This document shows, piece after piece, positions 41,700-51,162 of a stretch of 64,000 bases of DNA; the stretch's first letter is position 1; each line of letters begins with the position of its first letter. A program made the translations under genes and the position numbers. Under the pieces are notes generated by a model, which worked only from the letters and a program-made list of their open reading frames with translations, did no database searches and had not been told where the DNA came from. Location: positions 1,302,001-1,366,000 of the forward strand of contig NZ_CP188257.1 in the NCBI RefSeq assembly GCF_049994355.1, given 5' to 3'. The stretch comes from Angustibacter sp049994355 (GTDB taxonomy: Bacteria > Actinomycetota > Actinomycetes > Actinomycetales > Angustibacteraceae).

Positions 41700-42686
41700 A
41701 TGAGGAGGCGCTGGTCGCGGCTCGCTTCAGGACCGGTGGCGTTGGTCGCCGCGAGCCTGCTGCTTCCCGGCTGCGTGGGGTCGGGTGGCTCGACCAGTCA
41801 GACGGCGGGCGGTATTCCGGTCACCGTCCTGCGCGTGGACGGCGCCCGATATCCCATCGTGTACTCCCAGCCGGAGTCAGAGTCTCTGGACCTGTACCTG
41901 ACGACTGTAGAAGGCGCAGCTCCAGTTCAGTTCACCCAAGGTCCTGCGGACGAGGTCATGCCCTCCTGGTCACCCGACGGTTCGCGGGTCGCGTTCGTGG
42001 TCACCAAAGACCTTGATCAGGGCCCGAGCGACATCTACGTCGTAGGGGCCGACGGGCAGGGACTTCGCCTCCTGACCCCCGGCGAGGAGTGCGCCACGAA
42101 CCCGTCCTGGTCTTCCAACGGAGCGGCCATCTTGTACTTGTCCGCAGTCTGTGGCCCTGGCAATAGTGCGTCCGTGTTCGTGATGGACAGCGGGGGCGGT
42201 CGCGCGCGGCCGATCATCGCGGGACCCACGGCCTGGCCGGACTGGTCGAGCGATGGGCGAATCGTCTACGAAGGCCCCTCCGGGCCCGGGCAGTCCGCCA
42301 TGTTCATCACCGACACGACAGGGAAACACCCACAAATGATCGACACGGGGCGACTGCCTTCGGGGTCCGAGATGACGTGGTCGCCCGACGGACGCCAGAT
42401 CGCCTACGTAGCAGGCATGGAGCGAGGGGAGGACCCCGAGCAGTGGAACGAGGACATCTTCGTCGTGAGCGTCGACGGGCCCGGGCGCCGGATCGTGTCC
42501 ACACCAGGAAACGACCACTGGCCACCCGCGTGGTCGCCAGATGGCAGGCAGCTGCTCTACACGGCGGACGGACCCGGGAACGCCTCGCGGATCGGAAACC
42601 TCACTCTTGTCGACCTACAAACTCGACGCTTGCGGCCCTTGTTCAGGCTGCCCTGTCAGTGTTTCTTCCCCGACTGGCGGCGCTGA
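41700..42686 (+). CDS. TolB-like beta-propeller lipoprotein
   Basis: A 328-residue exported lipoprotein. The lipobox LLPGC places the acylated Cys at residue 25. The rest is built of WSPDG/WSxDG blade motifs of the PD40/TolB type (MPSWSPDGSRVAF, PDWSSDGRIVY, MTWSPDGRQIAY, PAWSPDGRQLLY). It likely binds proteins or ligands outside the membrane; no tol genes are nearby. Its last bases lie seven bases from the convergent phosphoesterase gene. Confidence 0.85.
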   Translation: MRRRWSRLASGPVALVAASLLLPGCVGSGGSTSQTAGGIPVTVLRVDGARYPIVYSQPESESLDLYLTTVEGAAPVQFTQGPADEVMPSWSPDGSRVAFVVTKDLDQGPSDIYVVGADGQGLRLLTPGEECATNPSWSSNGAAILYLSAVCGPGNSASVFVMDSGGGRARPIIAGPTAWPDWSSDGRIVYEGPSGPGQSAMFITDTTGKHPQMIDTGRLPSGSEMTWSPDGRQIAYVAGMERGEDPEQWNEDIFVVSVDGPGRRIVSTPGNDHWPPAWSPDGRQLLYTADGPGNASRIGNLTLVDLQTRRLRPLFRLPCQCFFPDWRR

Positions 42687-42692
42687 CCAGAC

Positions 42693-45600
42693 CTAGGGCG
42701 TCGGCGTCCACGCCGCCCAGTCGCCGCCGGGCGAGGTCTGCCCGACCGAGAACAGGTCATGGTTGCCATCGACCACCCAGAGCTGCACCCGACCGTCGTT
42801 CTGCTGAGCCGCCGCCACCGAGACCAACCCCGAGGGTGACGACCCGTTCCACACGCCCGACCACGACGACCACGAACCGCCGGGGGACTCCTGGTAGGCC
42901 GAGCGCAGCTGTCCCTGCTCGTCGACACCCCACAGCTGGGCACCGCGCGAACCGCCCTGCTGGGACGCCGCAACCGTGACCAGCTTCGGCGCACCGTTCC
43001 AGCCCGCCGGCGTCCACCCCACCCAGTCGCCGCCGGGCGAGGTCTGCCCGACCGAGAACAGGTCATGGTTGCCATCGACCACCCAGAGCTGCACGCGGCC
43101 GTCGTTCTGCTGAGCCGCCGCCACCGAGACCAATCCCGAGGGTGACGAACCGTTCCACACGCCCGACCACGTCGACCACGAACCGCCGGGGGACTCCTGG
43201 TAGGCCGAGCGCAGCTGTCCCTGCTCGTCGACACCCCACAGCTGGGCACCGCGCGAACCGCCCTGCTGGGACGCCGCAACCGTGACCAGCTTCGGCGCAC
43301 CGTTCCAGCCCGCCGGCGTCCACCCCACCCAGTCGCCGCCGGGCGAGGTCTGCCAGACCGAGAACAGGTCATGGTTGCCATCGACCACCCAGAGCTGCAC
43401 CCGGCCGTCGTTCTGCTGAGCCGCCGCGACCGAGACCAATCCCGAGGGTGACGACCCGTTCCACACGCCCGACCACGACGACCACGAACCGCCGGGAGAC
43501 TCCTGGTAGGCCGAGCGCAGCTGTCCCTGCTCGTCGACACCCCACAGCTGGGCACCGCGCGAACCGCCCTGCTGGGACGCCGCAACCGTCACCAGCTTCG
43601 GCGCACCGTTCCACGACGCCCCCTGACCAGGTTGTTGGCCGGGTTGCCCGACCGCTGCGGGCAGCACGGTCCACCTGTCGCTCTTGATGATCACCCCGTC
43701 GGTTGAGGTGGTGAGCCACTCTCCGTTGCCCAGTCGCCAGTCGTGGGTCAGCATCTGCCCCGGGAAGCCGACGCTCATGAGCACGATCTGGTCGCCGTAG
43801 TGCAGCGTCTGGTCCTGACCGGCGACGCTCTTCTGAACCGTCCAGTGCTGTCGCGGGCCAAAGGTGCTGTCGAGGTACTCGTCGCAGTAGTAGCAGTCGT
43901 AGGAGTCGGTCCCGGCCGGGGCGTAGAGGAGGTTGAGGGACCGCAGTGGCTCCTCGCGGGACACGATCATGATCTGCGCGTTGTCTGTGACCGCGGCCGT
44001 CGGGTCCGTCGCCATGGTGACGAACGACAGAGGTGCCGGGGCGCCCTCGCCGACGGTGGGGTAGCTGGCCGCGACGCCAAGGTCCTGGGCGATCTGCATG
44101 ACTGCGTCCGGCAGCACAGACCCGCCGCCGAGAAGCTTGATCGTCCGGTAGAAGCCGGTGATGTAGTCCCCGTCCTGGTTGCGCAGGTTGATCGTTTCGC
44201 CGTAGCCGACCGGGTCGCCGAGCGCCCTCGCCTTGTCCAGGAACGCCAGATCCTGCTCGTCCGTCCGGGGCTGGTCGAGAGTGAAGACGCCGTCGAACGT
44301 CGGCGCAGCCTGCGCCCGGGCGCCGAACTGCTGCTTGGCCCCCGGCTGGCCGATCCAGTCAAGAACCGTGGCCAGGACGGAGGTGTGGTCGTAGGGGTAG
44401 GCGCCGGTCGAGCGGAAGACGGTTCCCTCTTGGACGTACGGTGAAATGAGGATGGTCGGGACCCGTGCACCCAGCCGCTCGAAGTCGAAGTTGGTCGGGC
44501 TCTTGAAGACCGGCTGCGCCGCACCGCCGACCGGGGCCAGGATCTTCCCGTGCTGCAAGTCGTCGCTGATGTGGTCGAAGGTCCCGACGAACTCGTCGAA
44601 GGTGATGAGAAGGGCCGTCCTCTGCCACGCCGCACGGTTCGAGATGAGGCTCGTGTAGACGTCCTTCACGAACTGCTCGCCGACGAACAGGTTGCTCGGC
44701 GGGTGGTAGTCGTTGCCCTGCTCCGTCGTCAGCTTCTCCTGGACCGACGTCGCGTTCGTGACGTGCGCGATGGACCAGAACGGCTCGATGTAGCTGAACT
44801 TCGGAAGCGTCCCCGCCCGGGCCTGGCGGTGGAACTCGTCGACCGGATGGAAGTGGTCGGCCGCGTTCGGGATGTCCTGCTGGATCTGCGGGAACAGTCG
44901 CCAGGTGTACGACGACCCGAGGTCCCCCGTCGCGAGCTCGCGGAGGTAGACCTCGAAGGGCAGCAGGAGGGCGAGCAGCGCGGCGAGCGCGGGCGCGAGC
45001 AGCGACACCGGTGGCGGCATGGCCGCGAGGATGGGGATCAGGATCGGCAGCCCGTCGATGAGCGTGCTGATCTTCTGTGGCACGTAGCTGGTCTGCCAGA
45101 ACACCTCCCAGTCGGCGCCGGCGTTGTTGAGCGCGTTGAAGACTGTCGGGGCATCGACCCGGTCGTCGCCGACCTTCATCCCGAGGAGCTTCTCCAACAG
45201 CGGCAGCTGCGGGTACGTCTGGTAGTCCTCGAGGTCACCGTTGTTGACCATCCCCATGGACGTGCCGCACATGAGGAACGCCCTGTTGGGGTTCGTCTGA
45301 GACGGCATGGACGCATACCACGCGTCGCTGACCGCGTAGTGCCGGGCGAGCTGGTTGAGCACTGGCAGCTGGGCCGGTGTGAAGGACTCGAGGCACATCT
45401 GTGCCATCGCCATGATCGTCGGCGCGTCATATCCGCGCTCCTGGAGGACGTCCACGAAGTCCTGCAGCACCCCCGTCATCGTGATCGGGTCGGTCGGGCC
45501 AGGGCTCGCCTTGTCGTAGAACTGCAGGAGGACGTGCTCGTACTCCTCCCCCGGGTCGACCTGCGGCACGGACACCCCGGAGACGCCACGGGTCGGGCTG

Positions 45601-45809
45601 GCGCTGAAGGTCTGTCCGCCGACCTGAGCCTGGTTGACGAACGCGGAGCCGTTCACCGACGACATCCCGCGAAAACGGTCGTTCGGATCTGCGTTCGGGA
45701 TGTTCAGCGCGGGCGTCTCGCCCTTCGCGTACAGCCAGCCCAGCATGCTGTCGAACGACCGGTTCTCCAGCATGAGCACGACGACGTGCTCGATGTTCTG
45801 CATGGTCAT
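42693..45809 (-). CDS. Phosphoesterase (phospholipase C-like) with C-terminal lectin-like propeller repeats
   Basis: A 1038-residue protein. Residues 1 to about 480 are a PF04185-type phosphoesterase domain: VVVLMLENRSFDSMLGWLY, NPNRAFLMCG, LLITFDEFVGTFDH, and TILISPYV. It contains a hydrophobic insert near 245-285 (LPILIPILAAMPPP, LLAPALAALLALLLPF). Residues about 731-1036 are three 102-residue repeats, each made of two similar 50-residue halves with Trp-rich ends (QLWVVDGNHDLFS, GVDEQGQLRSAY), like PLL/tectonin lectin blades. The ATG at 45809 is set by ggagg seven bases upstream. No Tat or Sec signal is seen, unusual for this enzyme family. Confidence 0.9.
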   Translation of the reverse strand: MTMQNIEHVVVLMLENRSFDSMLGWLYAKGETPALNIPNADPNDRFRGMSSVNGSAFVNQAQVGGQTFSASPTRGVSGVSVPQVDPGEEYEHVLLQFYDKASPGPTDPITMTGVLQDFVDVLQERGYDAPTIMAMAQMCLESFTPAQLPVLNQLARHYAVSDAWYASMPSQTNPNRAFLMCGTSMGMVNNGDLEDYQTYPQLPLLEKLLGMKVGDDRVDAPTVFNALNNAGADWEVFWQTSYVPQKISTLIDGLPILIPILAAMPPPVSLLAPALAALLALLLPFEVYLRELATGDLGSSYTWRLFPQIQQDIPNAADHFHPVDEFHRQARAGTLPKFSYIEPFWSIAHVTNATSVQEKLTTEQGNDYHPPSNLFVGEQFVKDVYTSLISNRAAWQRTALLITFDEFVGTFDHISDDLQHGKILAPVGGAAQPVFKSPTNFDFERLGARVPTILISPYVQEGTVFRSTGAYPYDHTSVLATVLDWIGQPGAKQQFGARAQAAPTFDGVFTLDQPRTDEQDLAFLDKARALGDPVGYGETINLRNQDGDYITGFYRTIKLLGGGSVLPDAVMQIAQDLGVAASYPTVGEGAPAPLSFVTMATDPTAAVTDNAQIMIVSREEPLRSLNLLYAPAGTDSYDCYYCDEYLDSTFGPRQHWTVQKSVAGQDQTLHYGDQIVLMSVGFPGQMLTHDWRLGNGEWLTTSTDGVIIKSDRWTVLPAAVGQPGQQPGQGASWNGAPKLVTVAASQQGGSRGAQLWGVDEQGQLRSAYQESPGGSWSSWSGVWNGSSPSGLVSVAAAQQNDGRVQLWVVDGNHDLFSVWQTSPGGDWVGWTPAGWNGAPKLVTVAASQQGGSRGAQLWGVDEQGQLRSAYQESPGGSWSTWSGVWNGSSPSGLVSVAAAQQNDGRVQLWVVDGNHDLFSVGQTSPGGDWVGWTPAGWNGAPKLVTVAASQQGGSRGAQLWGVDEQGQLRSAYQESPGGSWSSWSGVWNGSSPSGLVSVAAAQQNDGRVQLWVVDGNHDLFSVGQTSPGGDWAAWTPTP
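42701..43618. repeat. Three near-identical 306-base tandem repeats in the phosphoesterase gene
   Basis: Copies at about 42701-43006, 43007-43312 and 43313-43618 differ at only a few positions, mostly silent (for example acgcggcc for acccggcc). Each encodes 102 residues. The identity at DNA level indicates recent duplication or gene conversion. Confidence 0.95.
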
Positions 45810-46014
45810 CGACGAACCTCCAGTCGCCCGCCCGAACTTGCCGGGCGGATCGGATCCACCGTCTTCCTGACCGGTGCTCGTGCTGGGTATGGCGTCGGCC
45901 TGAGTGTTCGACTCACTCTGTGCGTTGCTGCACGTGGTCGCTCTGTCGATAGTGCCAGCGGGCGCCAGGCAATACATCACTAGATATGTGAGGCTTTCCC
46001 GGCCGACCGGCGAG

Positions 46015-46800
46015 CTAGTCGGCAACGGCGCCCATCGTGAGGTTGACGGTGGTCCCGGTGAAGCCGCTCGCCCTGTCGGAGGCCAGGAAGACCGCCGCGT
46101 CGGCCACCTCTGCGAGTCTCATGACCCGTCGAGGATGCGACGTACTGGCCAGGTACCCGCGGAACTGCTCGTCGTCGAGCCCCGCGGCCTTGAGCTCGCG
46201 GACGTGGTCCATCGTGGCTGTTCCCGGGATCCCGTGCGGGCGGACACTGACCACCCGGACTCCGTGCGGTGCGAGCTCGGCCGACAGGTCCCGGGTCAGC
46301 GCCTCCTTGGCGGCCATCGCCGGACCGTAGCCACCGTTCAAGGTGGTGCCGGTCCGGGCCGGGAGCGCGGTGACCGTCATGATCACCCCCGAACCGTTCG
46401 GGATCATCCGGCGCGCGGCCAGCCGCGCGGTCAGGAAGAACGTCGTCGCGTATGTCGTGATCGGCCGAGCGAGCTGCTCGGCGTCCAGCTCGAGCAGCGG
46501 CACTCCGATGACCGTCGTCTCCGGGACGCCGACGGCGTTGAACGAGACGTCGACGCGGCCGGCCCGGTCCTGCACGTACTCCAGGTGCTGGTCGATCGCC
46601 TGCTCGTCGAGCGCGTCGACGGTGGCGGCCTCAGCGGATCCTCCGGCCGCGACGATGTCCCGCGCGAGCGCTTCGACCTGCGCGCGGCTGCGCCCGGTGA
46701 CGAACAGCCGAGCGCCCTCACGCGCCGCCGTGCACGCCACCGCACCGCCGATCGCCCCGCCGGCCCCGTACACCACCATGACCTTGTCCTTCAGCATCAT
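46015..46800 (-). CDS. Short-chain dehydrogenase/reductase
   Basis: A 261-residue SDR with cofactor motif YGAGGAIGGAVA and NAVGVP. The usual Ser is replaced in MTVTALPART, and the Tyr/Lys pair is shifted (GGYGPAMAAKEAL), where Y and K are still four apart only if the Ala insert is counted, so activity is uncertain. Two adjacent ATG codons (46800, 46797) could start it; no strong ribosome site is seen. It is divergent from the sigma factor gene. Confidence 0.82.
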   Translation of the reverse strand: MMLKDKVMVVYGAGGAIGGAVACTAAREGARLFVTGRSRAQVEALARDIVAAGGSAEAATVDALDEQAIDQHLEYVQDRAGRVDVSFNAVGVPETTVIGVPLLELDAEQLARPITTYATTFFLTARLAARRMIPNGSGVIMTVTALPARTGTTLNGGYGPAMAAKEALTRDLSAELAPHGVRVVSVRPHGIPGTATMDHVRELKAAGLDDEQFRGYLASTSHPRRVMRLAEVADAAVFLASDRASGFTGTTVNLTMGAVAD

Positions 46801-46965
46801 CTGCGTGCCTCTCGTGGGATTCCGTTGGCTCCTGCTGTCTGGTGCAGACACCGGGACGTCGGCGAACTGGGCGCCGGGCGGCCGCCCAGTTCGCGGCTCG
46901 GCCGGGGTCTACCCAGCCAGGAAGTACGACAGGATGCGGAAGAGGGTGACGCGAAGGTGAGTGCG

Positions 46966-47988
46966 ATGACTGCCGACCTGATGTCCAGGGCGCAAGCGGG
47001 GGACGGCGAGGCGTTCCGTGAGCTGACGCAGCCGCACGTGCGTGAGCTGCAGGTGCACTGCTACCGGATGCTCGGTTCTTTCCAGGATGCCCAGGACGCC
47101 CTGCAGGACACGCTGCTCAGCGCCTGGCAGGGCATCGCGCGGTTCGAGGGCCGTGCATCGCTGCGGACCTGGCTCTACCGGATCGCGACCAACCGCTGCC
47201 TCAACGTCCGTCGCTCGGCCGCCCGCCGCCCCCCGCAGGACTGGAACGTCCCCGGGGTCGAGCGCCTGGAGCCCACCCGGCTCGGTGAGGTGGTCTGGCT
47301 CGAGCCGTTCCCGGACGCCCTGCTCGACGGGGCGGGCGACGTCCCGCTCGGCCCGGAGGCCCGCTACGAGCGGACCGAGTCCATCTCGCTGGCCTTCGTC
47401 ACCGCGCTGCAGGTGCTTGCGCCCCGTCAGGTCGCCGTGCTCGTCCTGCGCGACGTCCTCGGGTTCCGGGCCAGCGAGGTGGCCGACATGCTGGACTCGA
47501 CGGTCGAGTCGGTGAACAGCGCACTCAAGCGGGCCCGCGCCGGCCTGCAGCGAAGCCGGACGCAGGACGTCGACCACGAACCGCCGCCCGCAGCCGACTC
47601 ACCGGTCGAGGCGGCCGTCGTGGCCAGGTTCGTCAGCGCGTACGAGGCGGCCGACCTGGACGCCGTGGTGGCCCTGCTGTCGGACGACGTCTTCATCTCG
47701 ATGCCGCCGATGCCCCTGGAGTACGAGGGCCGCGAGCTCGTGGCCCGCTTCTGCGCCGGCATCTTCCGGGCCGGCCGCCGGTTCGACCTGGTGGCGACCC
47801 GGGCCAACGGGCAGCCGGCGTTCGGGACCTACCTGCACGCCGCCGACGGCAGCCGGCACGGTGTCGGCCTGTTCGTGATCGCCCTCGCCGGTGACCGGAT
47901 CTGCGCCATGACCCGCTTCGACAACACGGTGCTCTCCTCGTTCGGGCTGCCGCGTACGCTGCCCAGCCGATGGAGGGTCAGAGGCTGA
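46966..47988 (+). CDS. ECF RNA polymerase sigma factor with SnoaL-like domain
   Basis: A 340-residue sigma factor of the SigG/SigX5-like group. Region 2 is VHCYRMLGSFQDAQDALQDTLLSAW, region 4 VLVLRDVLGFRASEVADML with VNSALKRARAGL, and a C-terminal SnoaL-like domain (VEAAVVARFVSAYEAADLDAVVALLSDDVFISMPPMP). In such proteins the C-terminal domain replaces an anti-sigma factor in control. ATG at 46966 is preferred (aaggtgag upstream); GTG at 46957 is an alternative. It is the intact paralogue of the frameshifted gene at 36037-37036. The 3' end overlaps the convergent secreted protein by 11 bases. Confidence 0.9.
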   Translation: MTADLMSRAQAGDGEAFRELTQPHVRELQVHCYRMLGSFQDAQDALQDTLLSAWQGIARFEGRASLRTWLYRIATNRCLNVRRSAARRPPQDWNVPGVERLEPTRLGEVVWLEPFPDALLDGAGDVPLGPEARYERTESISLAFVTALQVLAPRQVAVLVLRDVLGFRASEVADMLDSTVESVNSALKRARAGLQRSRTQDVDHEPPPAADSPVEAAVVARFVSAYEAADLDAVVALLSDDVFISMPPMPLEYEGRELVARFCAGIFRAGRRFDLVATRANGQPAFGTYLHAADGSRHGVGLFVIALAGDRICAMTRFDNTVLSSFGLPRTLPSRWRVRG

Positions 47989-48370
47989 CCCTGGCCACGC
48001 ACACCTCGCCGCCCACCGAGTTCACCGCGCGGAACGTGAACGAGTCGGTCCCCGCGGCGTTCGGGGTGCGGCGCTCGACCTCGAACGACCCGCTGGGTGC
48101 CCGGGTGACGGACCGGCCGCTGGCCGCCACGCTGCCGTTGTGCCGCAGAACCCAGTTCCAGCTCTGGCCGACGCGGTTGCTGTCGATCTCGGCTTCGACC
48201 TCGATCCGGCCGTCGTCGGGCTTCGCCTTGATCTTCCAGTCGGTACTGCCGGTGCACGAACCACGGCGGACCACGTCGCCGTCCGATGCCTGCGCCGTTG
48301 CGGCGCCGACGACGGGAACGACGGTGGCGATCAGCAACGCAGCCACGCCGGCTGGCAGCTTCTTGGTCAT
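47978..48370 (-). CDS. Secreted protein of unknown function
   Basis: A 130-residue protein with a Sec signal peptide (ALLIATVVPVVGAATAQA) and a mature beta-rich domain with two Cys (GSCTGS and GEVCVA) that could pair. Ends ARVSL. No family recognised; it may bind a surface ligand. Confidence 0.75.
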   Translation of the reverse strand: MTKKLPAGVAALLIATVVPVVGAATAQASDGDVVRRGSCTGSTDWKIKAKPDDGRIEVEAEIDSNRVGQSWNWVLRHNGSVAASGRSVTRAPSGSFEVERRTPNAAGTDSFTFRAVNSVGGEVCVARVSL

Positions 48371-48508
48371 CACGAGCTCCTTCGGTCGGTCTAGCCTTCG
48401 GATGCGGGCAATGTTCGCGACGGCACCGCTAAACGCGGGAAAAGCCGACCTCAAGTCCACGTCAAGGCGTCCGGGATACGCTGGCCTGCAGGCGGGAGGG
48501 GAGGCGGG

Positions 48509-48919
48509 ATGCGCACCATCGGCAACATCCTGTGGTTCTTCCTGGCCGGCATCTGGCTGGCGATCGGCTACGCCGTCGCCGGCGTCATCTGCTTCATCCT
48601 GATCATCACCATCCCGTTCGGCATCGCCAGCTTCCGGCTCGCCGGCTTCGTGCTGTGGCCCTTCGGTCGCACCGTCGTCCGCCGGCCGACGTCCGGTGCG
48701 ATGAGCGCGATCGGGAACGTGATCTGGTTCGTCGTCGCCGGCGTGTGGATCGCCATCGAGCACGTTGTCGTCGGACTGCTGCTGTGCGTCACGATCATCG
48801 GCATCCCGTTCGGCATCGCCAGCTTCAAGCTGGCCGGCCTCGCGCTGTTCCCGCTCGGCAAGATGGTCGTGCCCGCCTCGTCCGTTGCCACCTCTGAGCA
48901 GCTCGTCACGATGCCCTAG
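48509..48919 (+). CDS. YccF-type small membrane protein
   Basis: A 136-residue protein made of two repeats of the YccF domain, each with IGNxxWFxxAGxWxAI and a following ITIPFGIASFxLAG segment. Four membrane-associated helices. Function unknown across the family. ggaggcg precedes the ATG. Confidence 0.9.
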   Translation: MRTIGNILWFFLAGIWLAIGYAVAGVICFILIITIPFGIASFRLAGFVLWPFGRTVVRRPTSGAMSAIGNVIWFVVAGVWIAIEHVVVGLLLCVTIIGIPFGIASFKLAGLALFPLGKMVVPASSVATSEQLVTMP

Positions 48920-48941
48920 CCGGGCCCGCGGGCCTCTCGCG

Positions 48942-49898
48942 CTAGCCCTCGCCGGCCGCCAGCAACCGTCGGCCGATCGCCCGCGCGGCCTCCTGCAGCT
49001 GCGGGCACCCCGCGATCCGGTAGGGGACTTGCAGCGCCGTGAGCTGGGTGGCGTACCAGTCAAGGTCGCTGGTGCTGCCGACCAGCCGGCACGTCTCGGG
49101 GTCGACCGGCTCGACCCGGCCGAGCGCACGGGACAGCCGCCGGCCAACGACCTCGGCAGGGCCCTCGATGACGACCTCGACCTCGTACTCCCACCCGACG
49201 GCCAGGTGCTCCTCGAGCATGGTGACCGGGTCCAGGTCGGACGGCGGGTCGAACGTGCCGGTCAACACCTCGACCGCCCGCACCCGGTCGATCCGGTACG
49301 CGCGCCGAGCGTCGGCCCGGTGGGATCGGCACAGCACGTACCAACGCCCGTGCCGGACGACGACGGTCCACGGGTCGACGTCCATGACCAAGTCGTTGCC
49401 GGCCTCGGAGCGGTAGCCGAGCCGGACCGGCCGCTGGTCGGCGCAGGCCTGCACGAGTGCGGCCGTGGTGGAGGGGTCCGGACGCGCCGCGGCACGGTCC
49501 GGCGCGGCCGCGGTGGCCCGACGTACCGCCTCGGCCTGCGCCGCCACGGCTGCGGGCAGCGCCCGGCTGATCTTGGCCAGCGCACTGCCGACCGGGTCGG
49601 TGGGGTCGCCGGCGTGGTGGTGTCCGTCGAGCACCGCCATCACCAGCCCGAGCGCCTCGGCCGAGCTGAACGTCAGTGGTGGCAGGCGCAGGCCGCGACC
49701 GACCCGGTAGCCGCCGTACGGCCCCCGTTCGGACTCGACCGGGATGCCGGCCTCGCGCAGGATGGCGACGTAGCGCCGGCTGGCTCGGTCCGAGACGCCG
49801 AGCTTGTCGGCCAACCGCTCCGCGGTGATCCCGGGATAGTCCTGCAGGAGCGTGAGGGCCATCAGTGCCCGTGCCGTCGGGCTCGCGCCGGCTGCCAT
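48942..49898 (-). CDS. WYL-domain transcriptional regulator (YafY/DeoR-type)
   Basis: A 318-residue protein with an N-terminal winged helix (ALMALTLLQDYPGITAERLADKLGVSDRASRRYVAIL), a WYL ligand-binding domain in the middle (WTVVVRHGRWYVLCRSHR) and the WCX C-terminal extension. It probably senses a nucleic acid or small ligand. It is preceded by the winged-helix DNA glycosylase-like gene on the same strand (24-base gap), which suggests a common DNA-damage context. Confidence 0.9.
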   Translation of the reverse strand: MAAGASPTARALMALTLLQDYPGITAERLADKLGVSDRASRRYVAILREAGIPVESERGPYGGYRVGRGLRLPPLTFSSAEALGLVMAVLDGHHHAGDPTDPVGSALAKISRALPAAVAAQAEAVRRATAAAPDRAAARPDPSTTAALVQACADQRPVRLGYRSEAGNDLVMDVDPWTVVVRHGRWYVLCRSHRADARRAYRIDRVRAVEVLTGTFDPPSDLDPVTMLEEHLAVGWEYEVEVVIEGPAEVVGRRLSRALGRVEPVDPETCRLVGSTSDLDWYATQLTALQVPYRIAGCPQLQEAARAIGRRLLAAGEG

Positions 49899-49922
49899 CG
49901 TCTGCCTCTCGTCAGGAGCGTC

Positions 49923-51059
49923 TCAGCGCGATGCCGCGCGACTGGTCACAGCCCAGCTGTCGGGCAGGCTGAGATCAAGCTCGAGCCAGTCCGCGAGGTC
50001 CTCGACCTCGCGGCGCACGTCCGCCGCGACCTGCCTGCTGAACGGCACGTCCTCGTGGATGGCGTGCACCTGCAGGACGCCGCGCTCGCGGTCGGCGGCG
50101 GCGTCGACCTTGCCGACCAGCCGGTCGCCGTGCAGGATCGGCAGCGCCCAGTACCCCCACCTGCGTTTGGCCGCCGGCTTGTACATCTCAAGCTGGTAGT
50201 CGAACTCGAAGATCTCGCTCATCCGCTTGCGGTCGTAGACCAGCCGGTCGAGCGGTGACAGCAGCGCAGTCCGTCCCGTGAACGGCTGCCCCACCAGTGC
50301 CGGGTCGACCCGCCACTGCCCACGGACCCCGGCGACCACGGCAGGTTCGCCGGCCTCGTCGACGTCCTGCGCCTCGACCTGGTACTCCGGGCCGCGGGCG
50401 CGGGCGATGCCCAGCGCGGCGAGCCGCAGCTCGTTGCGGATCCGGCGGGACTCGACGAGGTCGGGGGCCGGGTCGTCCGGGTAGACCCGGTAGGCCAGGT
50501 CCCACAGCCGGTCGCGGCCCTCGCGGGTGGCGACTGCGACCTCGCCACGCACCTCCATGAAGTCCAGCAGGCGGCTCACGTTCCGGTTGTTCGTCCACCC
50601 CGACGACCGCCACGGCACCTCGCAGGTGTCCGGCAGGTCGCGCGAGCGCATCGGCCCGTCCAGCTCCAACCGGTAGAGGATGTCGCGGCGGCAGCCCTCG
50701 TTCGCCTGCACCCAGTCACGCTGGTATTCCTGCCAGTCGCGAAGCTCGCCGTCGCCGGGCCACTGCGCCATCTCGGCCCGACACAGTGCGAGGTAGTCCT
50801 GGTGCCGGATGATCAGCTGGAGCTCGACCAGCGACCCGTCCCGCAGGGCCCTGTGCAGCTGCTCGGGGGAGTACGACGAACCCAGCCTGCTCCACGCGAC
50901 GAGATGCGGGCTCGGTGCCACGGCCGCGGTCTGGTCGTACTGCAGCATCGTCAGGTGGCGGACGACGCGCAGCAGGTCGGTCGGCCGGACGGCGTCCAGC
51001 AGCTGGGCACGCACCGCGATCCGGCGCGCGTCCGTGCGGGACAGCTGGTGCAGGCTCAC
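49923..51059 (-). CDS. YcaQ-like winged-helix DNA glycosylase family protein
   Basis: A 378-residue protein of the winged helix DNA-binding (AlkX/YcaQ-like) family that includes interstrand crosslink glycosylases. It opens LSRTDARRIAVRAQLLD, and contains the conserved LLSPLDRLVYDRKRMSEIFEFDYQLEMYKP and RRWGYWALPILHGDRLVGKVD segments, the latter carrying the QxD/QxQ-type region near the family active site. GTG start. Substrate not determined. Confidence 0.88.
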   Translation of the reverse strand: MSLHQLSRTDARRIAVRAQLLDAVRPTDLLRVVRHLTMLQYDQTAAVAPSPHLVAWSRLGSSYSPEQLHRALRDGSLVELQLIIRHQDYLALCRAEMAQWPGDGELRDWQEYQRDWVQANEGCRRDILYRLELDGPMRSRDLPDTCEVPWRSSGWTNNRNVSRLLDFMEVRGEVAVATREGRDRLWDLAYRVYPDDPAPDLVESRRIRNELRLAALGIARARGPEYQVEAQDVDEAGEPAVVAGVRGQWRVDPALVGQPFTGRTALLSPLDRLVYDRKRMSEIFEFDYQLEMYKPAAKRRWGYWALPILHGDRLVGKVDAAADRERGVLQVHAIHEDVPFSRQVAADVRREVEDLADWLELDLSLPDSWAVTSRAASR

Positions 51060-51162
51060 GGGCCGACCCTAGCCAGGGTGACCGACATCGGCTCGGACAG
51101 GCTGTGACCGAATCTGACGTCCTGTTCACCTGCTGTTCACCATCGTCGGAGACGCTCTGCGG

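Noticed and set aside
42701..43618. CRISPR array
   Set aside because: The repeats are 306 bases, contiguous and in frame inside one gene, with no spacers.
45810..46025. N-terminal extension of the phosphoesterase
   Set aside because: It has no signal or family similarity, and ggagg lies just before the ATG at 45809.
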